Positions 59,301 to 64,000 of a stretch of DNA of 64,000 nt are shown here, one piece after another; positions within the stretch are counted from its first letter, which is position 1; every line of letters begins with the position of its first letter. The translations under genes were made by a program, and so were the position numbers. The notes beneath the pieces are model-generated. The model worked only from the letters and a program-made list of their open reading frames with translations, searched no databases and was not told where the DNA came from. Origin of the DNA: UBA2040 sp041674745 (GTDB taxonomy: Bacteria; Bacteroidota; Bacteroidia; Flavobacteriales_D; Crocinitomicaceae); the NCBI GenBank assembly GCA_041674745.1, contig JBAYVD010000018.1, forward strand, positions 1 to 64,000. The letters run 5' to 3'.

Positions 59301-60640
59301 TTGTATAGGTAACTTGAGCCTAAAAATAGGGTGAAACAGGCAATCGAACCAATCGTATTGACCCATAATAAATCGTTGTATTTTCCACTGGTCCAAAACC
59401 AATGTTCTGGAAACCAGTTGAAAATCAAAGCAAATCCAAAGAAAATACCAGAGAAAACGGAAAGAAAGAAGGCAATGGGTGGCACTTCTTTTTTCCAGAA
59501 AATAAAAATGGGCGCTAATCCGATGACCATGGTTCCACTAATCGTGGTGGCAGAAATAATATCAGCCCCGAAGAAAATAGGCAACGTTCCAAAAACAGTA
59601 ATGAAAATCATGGCCAATCTTCCTTTTGAAAGCGTGATTTGTGTTTCTTTTAAAATATCCATAACCCATAATTTTGAAAAGCTGGTAAAGGTTGAATCCA
59701 ACGTTGAGGTGGCGGAGGTGATCATAATGAAATTCATGACCAACATCATCGGCACACCAAGCGTTTTTCCAATGGACATCACCGGATCGCCTTTCAATTC
59801 ATAGATTCTAGTGTAAACGCCGACTAGACTGAATAGTAAAATACAAATGAATCCAATCAAGCCGGCCCAAAGAAAGCTTTTCAGTGTTGTTTTGGCGTTC
59901 GAAACAAAACCTCTGTCCGTCATGACCGGATCATGAAAAGGGTAGGAGAAAATTTGCAAAAGTGCCACCAACAAGAGATTCACACCATTTGAAAAAGTAA
60001 ATTCTCCGTAAAACAGTGTTCCATTCATTTTCCCCGAAAAACCAGGCAAAAGAAAGCCCAGAATCACCACCAACAAGAGGGCGAAAAGGAGCATTTGGAC
60101 CAAGTCAGTAATCAATGAAGAGCGCAAACCACCTTTGATGACATAGGCCAATGTTAACACTGTAAATACAACAACGGCCCAATTGTATTGAGAAGTGTTG
60201 GTTTCCCCGAAAAAAGAACCGACGACCATGGTGTTGGACCAAACTTCATTGAACAAGCGAAAGGCAATCAACAAAGAAAACAGGCGCATCGCATTGCTAC
60301 CAAATTTTGATTGGATAAAGTCATGAATAGATTTCCAATTGCCGACTGTCCGCATTTTGTAAATAACAATTCCTGCCACAATAAACGAAAGATAATAGCA
60401 CGCATAGGCCAATCCTCCAACCCAACCAAAACTTTGTCCCAATGAAGCGGAAACAGAGATGGACTTAGCGAAAATCCAAGAAATGACAAGACTGCTCGTA
60501 AGAACGACAAATTTAGGTTGTTGTCCATTGGGTTTCGTCGCTTTGAAAAAGTCGTCCGTCGATTTGGCCCAGGGAGAAATCAAGTACATCGCCAAACTGG
60601 AAAGTACCACCAAAACCCATTGCCAACCTATTACTGTCAT
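59285..60640 (-). CDS. Sodium:solute symporter family protein
   Basis: A 451-residue inner-membrane transporter of the SSS family with about 12-13 membrane helices, for example VLVVLSSLAMYLISPW, SLITDLVQMLLFALLLVVILGFLLPGF (split) and MIFITVFGTLPIFFGADI. Family features include WSNTMVVGSFFGE, KGGLRSSLITDLVQ and the sodium-site-like MITSATSTLDSTFTSFSKLWVMD. The substrate is not clear. It lies 57 bases downstream of susD and is coupled to the metallophosphatase, so it probably imports what SusCD brings across the outer membrane. Confidence 0.85.
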   Translation of the reverse strand: MTVIGWQWVLVVLSSLAMYLISPWAKSTDDFFKATKPNGQQPKFVVLTSSLVISWIFAKSISVSASLGQSFGWVGGLAYACYYLSFIVAGIVIYKMRTVGNWKSIHDFIQSKFGSNAMRLFSLLIAFRLFNEVWSNTMVVGSFFGETNTSQYNWAVVVFTVLTLAYVIKGGLRSSLITDLVQMLLFALLLVVILGFLLPGFSGKMNGTLFYGEFTFSNGVNLLLVALLQIFSYPFHDPVMTDRGFVSNAKTTLKSFLWAGLIGFICILLFSLVGVYTRIYELKGDPVMSIGKTLGVPMMLVMNFIMITSATSTLDSTFTSFSKLWVMDILKETQITLSKGRLAMIFITVFGTLPIFFGADIISATTISGTMVIGLAPIFIFWKKEVPPIAFFLSVFSGIFFGFALIFNWFPEHWFWTSGKYNDLLWVNTIGSIACFTLFLGSSYLYKWIKK

Positions 60641-60697
60641 CGTATTTTTTTATGGAAGCGCAAGATACAATTCTCTCGCACTTCGGTATTTCTTGTA

Positions 60698-62149
60698 TTA
60701 AAATTTATCCCACCAAACTTTGGTATTGAATCCGTTGCCCCCCGTTGCGGCAAAAGCATTCGATGCATTTGGATTCAAAGCAGCTTCATCCGTTGGATAA
60801 GGCATTCGAACGGGATACAATCCGCCATTCAAACTGGCGGCAACAGGCAATAATTGTGGGAATCCTGTTCGACGGTATTCGATCCAACTTTCGTAGCCAT
60901 TGATCGTATTTGCGAGCCATTTTTGGGTAAGAATTTGTTCGATGGGATCACCTGATGAAAAGGCCGCATTTCCAACGGTTAAATAGGCAGAAGGCATGGC
61001 AACATTCCAGAAGTCAAACGCATTCGCAACGCCACTTTCATAAAAAGTTTGCGCAGAACCAGCGATGTATCCTTTTTGTGCGGCTTCAGCCAAAAAAAAT
61101 TGCGTTTCCCAAGCGGTCATGAAGTTGCATTTCAACGCACCCGTGTTTTCTCTGAAAATCGTTCCCGCCAAGGAGTAGTTTCCTAGCGTGATAGAAGTGG
61201 TGGAAGCATTGATTCCGTTGATCAATCCATTGTATTGGCTTGCATTGTTTCCTGTTGGTCGAAAGAAAATTTCACGACGCGGATCGTTAAATTTTTGCAG
61301 GAGTGTATCGCTGGTTTGCGACATAACATACAAATTGAAATCGCCGGCACGCAATTTTTGCATACGGAAACTGTTGGGCTGAATGGATGAAAATTGGAAA
61401 TAAGCATTGTCGCTGTTGGAATTGATGAAGTTTCCATCGTTCAAAACGTTTTGCAATTCTTGCGCAACATCCAAAGCAATTTCGTTATCCCGGTCTGAAA
61501 TGCGCATCAACGCTTTGATTTTTATCGAATTGGCTAGTTTTTTCCATTTTTGTAAATTCCCTGCATAGAGAATATCTCCTTGCAAGGTTTGAACACCCGT
61601 ATAACCATCAATTGCCGCAATCGCTTTGTTCAGCTGATCAAGAATACCATCTGTTCCGGTGTAAATTTGCTCTTGCTTATCGTATTTCGGCGTCACATTT
61701 CCCGATAATCCCTGCAAGGCTTCTGAATACGGAACATCTCCATAGATATCGGTCAAAACCTGCGTAATTAGTGCTTTTAAAATTCTGGATGGACCTTCAT
61801 AAACCTTGTAAATGGCTTCCGATTGCGATTTGGCTAAAATGACATCGTTGTCGCGCAGATTTTTGTACAGAATTGGCCAAGGGTTTCCACCCAATTGCGG
61901 TTGCGTCAGTCCGTGGCGATCAAATAAATTGAAATCCACCATGGTCATGTATTGTCCCAATAGATTTCCAGCCACAAAACCTTCGTAGGACATTTGTTCG
62001 CCATAATCGTAAATTACTTGCCGAAGCAACAAATTGGGTTCCACCTCGATGGGGAAATTGGGATTGGTATTGATCAATTCAAAATCTTTCTTGCAAGCAA
62101 AAAAGGTCAATGCAATCAGTAAAATGGATATAGCGTGTAAATTTTTCAT
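60698..62149 (-). CDS. SusD/RagB-family outer-membrane lipoprotein
   Basis: From ATG 62149 the protein has 483 residues, with the lipobox in MKNLHAISILLIALTFFAC (Cys 19). TPR-like helices and typical motifs follow: NTNPNFPIEVEPNLLLRQVIYD, ALITQVLTDIYGDVPYSEALQG, and the C-terminal YESWIEYRRTGFPQLLP and YPVRMPYPTDEAALN. This is the SusD-like_2 pattern. SusD lipoproteins cap the SusC barrel and bind the substrate at the cell surface. It begins 10 bases after the susC stop. Confidence 0.93.
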   Translation of the reverse strand: MKNLHAISILLIALTFFACKKDFELINTNPNFPIEVEPNLLLRQVIYDYGEQMSYEGFVAGNLLGQYMTMVDFNLFDRHGLTQPQLGGNPWPILYKNLRDNDVILAKSQSEAIYKVYEGPSRILKALITQVLTDIYGDVPYSEALQGLSGNVTPKYDKQEQIYTGTDGILDQLNKAIAAIDGYTGVQTLQGDILYAGNLQKWKKLANSIKIKALMRISDRDNEIALDVAQELQNVLNDGNFINSNSDNAYFQFSSIQPNSFRMQKLRAGDFNLYVMSQTSDTLLQKFNDPRREIFFRPTGNNASQYNGLINGINASTTSITLGNYSLAGTIFRENTGALKCNFMTAWETQFFLAEAAQKGYIAGSAQTFYESGVANAFDFWNVAMPSAYLTVGNAAFSSGDPIEQILTQKWLANTINGYESWIEYRRTGFPQLLPVAASLNGGLYPVRMPYPTDEAALNPNASNAFAATGGNGFNTKVWWDKF

Positions 62150-62159
62150 AATCAATTTC

Positions 62160-64000
62160 TTAAAAGTTGTAACCTACTTTAAAACCAATGCTTCTGGTGG
62201 ACGCATAAGACATATCTTCTACACCACTGACAAACTTTTGACCTTGTGTAGCCATTTGTTCTGGATCGAAATGTGGAATGTGAGAAAGGGCGAACAAATT
62301 GCGTCCAATGATGGAAACTTTCAAGGTTCTATTTTCGGTAATGAAACCCTTGGTTTTTTCATTTTTGAAAGTATATCCAATAGAAAATTGACGCAATTTT
62401 AAGCAGGAGGCATTGTAGGTATTGTTTTCCTCGTGATTTCTATCGTAGTATTGTCGGTAATAACTTTCTGCGGAAATAGCAGTCGTATTCGCAACCCAAA
62501 TTGGATTTTCATCTGTTCCCGTATTAACCACTCCGTCGGCTACGATTCCTTCGATTGGTCGGTTTTCCGTTTCTTTCAATTGACCGCCTACTGCGGCTAA
62601 CGCTAACGTTCTCGAAACCAAAATACCACCATGTCGCCAATCAATCAAGAAACTCAAATCGAAATTTTTATAAGTCAAATTGTTCGACCAGCCCAGCATG
62701 AAATTCGGGTTGTAGTTGCCTAATTTCTTTAAATTGTTATCAGAAATGTAGTTTCCTTTGGAATCGATAATGAAATCACCATTTTCGTTTTTCTTGTAGC
62801 CAGTACCGTACATATCACCGATTCTGCCACCTTCTTCCACTTGAAACCAAACAGTTTGGTTCACATTGTCATAAATGCGCGAATAAGCCAACGTAATTTT
62901 GTCTACACCCGATGGAAGCGATTCCACGGTTGAAACATTTCGGGTAAAATTGAAGCCTGTTTTCCAAGAAAATTTTGTTTTTTGCACAACGGCGATGGAA
63001 GCGAAAATTTCCCAACCTTGGGAACGAACAGCTCCGCCATTCACAACTTGTTGCGTATACCCAGAAGAAGCCACAATCGGTAACGACAAAATCTGATTTT
63101 TCGTCAATGCATTGTAATAAGTGATATCAAACGTCAATCGATCTTTGAAAAAACGAATATCTCCCCCCAATTCGTAGCTGCTCGTTCTTTCTGGCAACAA
63201 ATTGGAATTGGCAAGGGTAGATTGACTGCTAAAAGTCGGTTGACCGTTGTACGTAACTTGCGGTAAAAATGAGCCAGTGGTTTGAAATGGGTCGGTATCG
63301 TTACCAACTTGAGCGAGGCCCGTACGAATTTTCAAAAATGAAAATGCTTTCGGTAGTGTGACCACATTAGAAACAATGAAACTCAAAGAAGAGGAAGGAT
63401 AGAAGAAGGAAACATTTTTTGTAGAAGTAGGAGTGGCCAAGGCACTGGACCAATCGTTTCGTCCGGTGATATCCAAATACAAGAAATTTTTATACCCAAA
63501 TTTTGCCAACCCATACAAACTGTTGATTCTTTTCTGCGTTTGATATTCAATAATTTCCAAAGGAGTTGCTGAATTGGACAAGCGATAAATTCCAGGTTGA
63601 GCGAGGCTCGAAGCCGTAATTTGTGAATAGGAGGTAGTTTGATCCATTCGGTTTCCGCCAGCAGAAATGTCCCACGTAAAATTGCCCGATTTGTCATGGT
63701 AATTCAGCAAGAAATCCGTGTTGTTTTCTCTGAAGCCCACATTGTTCTCAGCATAAGCACCTTTGATAAATCGATTGGAGCTATACGCTCGACGCATTTC
63801 TCTTTTTTCCGTCGAAAAGTCCATTCCACTGCGAACAGTCAAATTAATTTTCTCTGTGAAATCGTATTTCGCCACCAAATTTCCAATCACACGGTCTCGG
63901 TTGAATGAATTTCGATTTTCGTACAGCATGAAATACGGATTGTCGAAATAGGTATAGTTGTAGGAAAATTGCTGCAATCCTTCCAATCCGGGTTGCCAAT
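62160..64000 (-). CDS. SusC/RagA-family TonB-linked outer-membrane protein (5' end outside window)
   Basis: The frame is open to the window edge and encodes 613 residues, the C-terminal barrel part of a TonB-dependent receptor. Typical text includes LPERTSSYELGGDIRFFKDRLTFDITYY, GWEIFASIAVVQKTKFSWKTGFNF, FDLSFLIDWRHGGIL and the C-terminus ISFKVGYNF-like (TRSIGFKVGYNF) with aromatic end. The plug and signal peptide lie beyond 64000. It heads the group susC-susD-symporter-metallophosphatase. Confidence 0.93.
   Translation of the reverse strand, partial: WQPGLEGLQQFSYNYTYFDNPYFMLYENRNSFNRDRVIGNLVAKYDFTEKINLTVRSGMDFSTEKREMRRAYSSNRFIKGAYAENNVGFRENNTDFLLNYHDKSGNFTWDISAGGNRMDQTTSYSQITASSLAQPGIYRLSNSATPLEIIEYQTQKRINSLYGLAKFGYKNFLYLDITGRNDWSSALATPTSTKNVSFFYPSSSLSFIVSNVVTLPKAFSFLKIRTGLAQVGNDTDPFQTTGSFLPQVTYNGQPTFSSQSTLANSNLLPERTSSYELGGDIRFFKDRLTFDITYYNALTKNQILSLPIVASSGYTQQVVNGGAVRSQGWEIFASIAVVQKTKFSWKTGFNFTRNVSTVESLPSGVDKITLAYSRIYDNVNQTVWFQVEEGGRIGDMYGTGYKKNENGDFIIDSKGNYISDNNLKKLGNYNPNFMLGWSNNLTYKNFDLSFLIDWRHGGILVSRTLALAAVGGQLKETENRPIEGIVADGVVNTGTDENPIWVANTTAISAESYYRQYYDRNHEENNTYNASCLKLRQFSIGYTFKNEKTKGFITENRTLKVSIIGRNLFALSHIPHFDPEQMATQGQKFVSGVEDMSYASTRSIGFKVGYNF

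Noticed and set aside
1..64000. Search for tRNA, rRNA, CRISPR and prophage genes
   Set aside because: I saw no cloverleaf with a CCA-type end, no rRNA segments, no direct repeats with spacers and no phage structural genes; a covariance-model scan would be decisive for tRNAs.

Overview
The window looks like a chromosomal segment of a member of the Bacteroidota, most likely a Flavobacteriales species of the Fluviicola/Crocinitomicaceae kind. This rests on low GC, on promoters of the form TTTG-N19-TAnnTTTG, on proteins with type IX secretion (T9SS) C-terminal sorting domains, and on a SusC/SusD pair. A fused SecDF, a fused E1 alpha/beta oxoacid dehydrogenase and an S16 protein with a long acidic tail point the same way. 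The genus is an inference; no rRNA gene is present.

Layout. 1-3084 (minus) is the N-terminal part of a giant surface protein built from 528-bp (176-residue) tandem Ig-like repeats; it runs off the left edge. 3.5-6.7 kb holds an S9 peptidase and an outer-membrane barrel protein. 7.0-8.8 kb is rpsP-rimM-trmN6. 8.8-12 kb holds a thioredoxin-like protein and the E1 fusion. 12-20 kb holds a tiny membrane protein, a T9SS-exported LVIVD-repeat protein and a glycan block (GT2, HAD phosphatase, GT9, GT4) with two envelope proteins among them. secDF follows, with its own promoter and terminator. 23.2-28.3 kb (minus) has a DnaQ/GIY-YIG nuclease, a PadR-PspC pair and two unknown proteins. 28.4-29.9 kb is a VTC polyphosphate polymerase and DUF4956 pair.

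At 30.77-32.26 kb sits a complete IS1595-like element with terminal inverted repeats, an 8-bp target duplication and two small passenger ORFs. It has split a lipoprotein gene just after its start; removing the element and one target copy restores an intact lipoprotein signal peptide. 32.4-40 kb (minus) holds sucD, an FKBP lipoprotein, a TraB-methyltransferase-pRiA4 group, cca, tsaC, trmD and a prohibitin-like protein. 40-45.2 kb (plus) has an M14 peptidase, lhgO, an AAA ATPase behind an array of four operator-like palindromes, and rlmF. 45.4-57 kb holds an amidotransferase-like protein, dnaB, mnmD, a T9SS protein flanked by a 27-bp direct repeat, an ABC-F ATPase, an aldehyde dehydrogenase, rpsO and pnp. 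The right end (minus) is an apparent operon susC-susD-sodium symporter-metallophosphatase, read into the window from beyond 64000.

Most genes are housekeeping. The parts worth attention are the IS insertion with its reconstructable target, the palindrome array before the AAA ATPase, the tandem-repeat adhesin, -7 boxes that sit almost on the start codon (dnaB, mnmD, trmD, VTC), and two short dispersed repeats. Promoters, starts and functions come from reading the sequence and from family knowledge; nothing was searched or computed.
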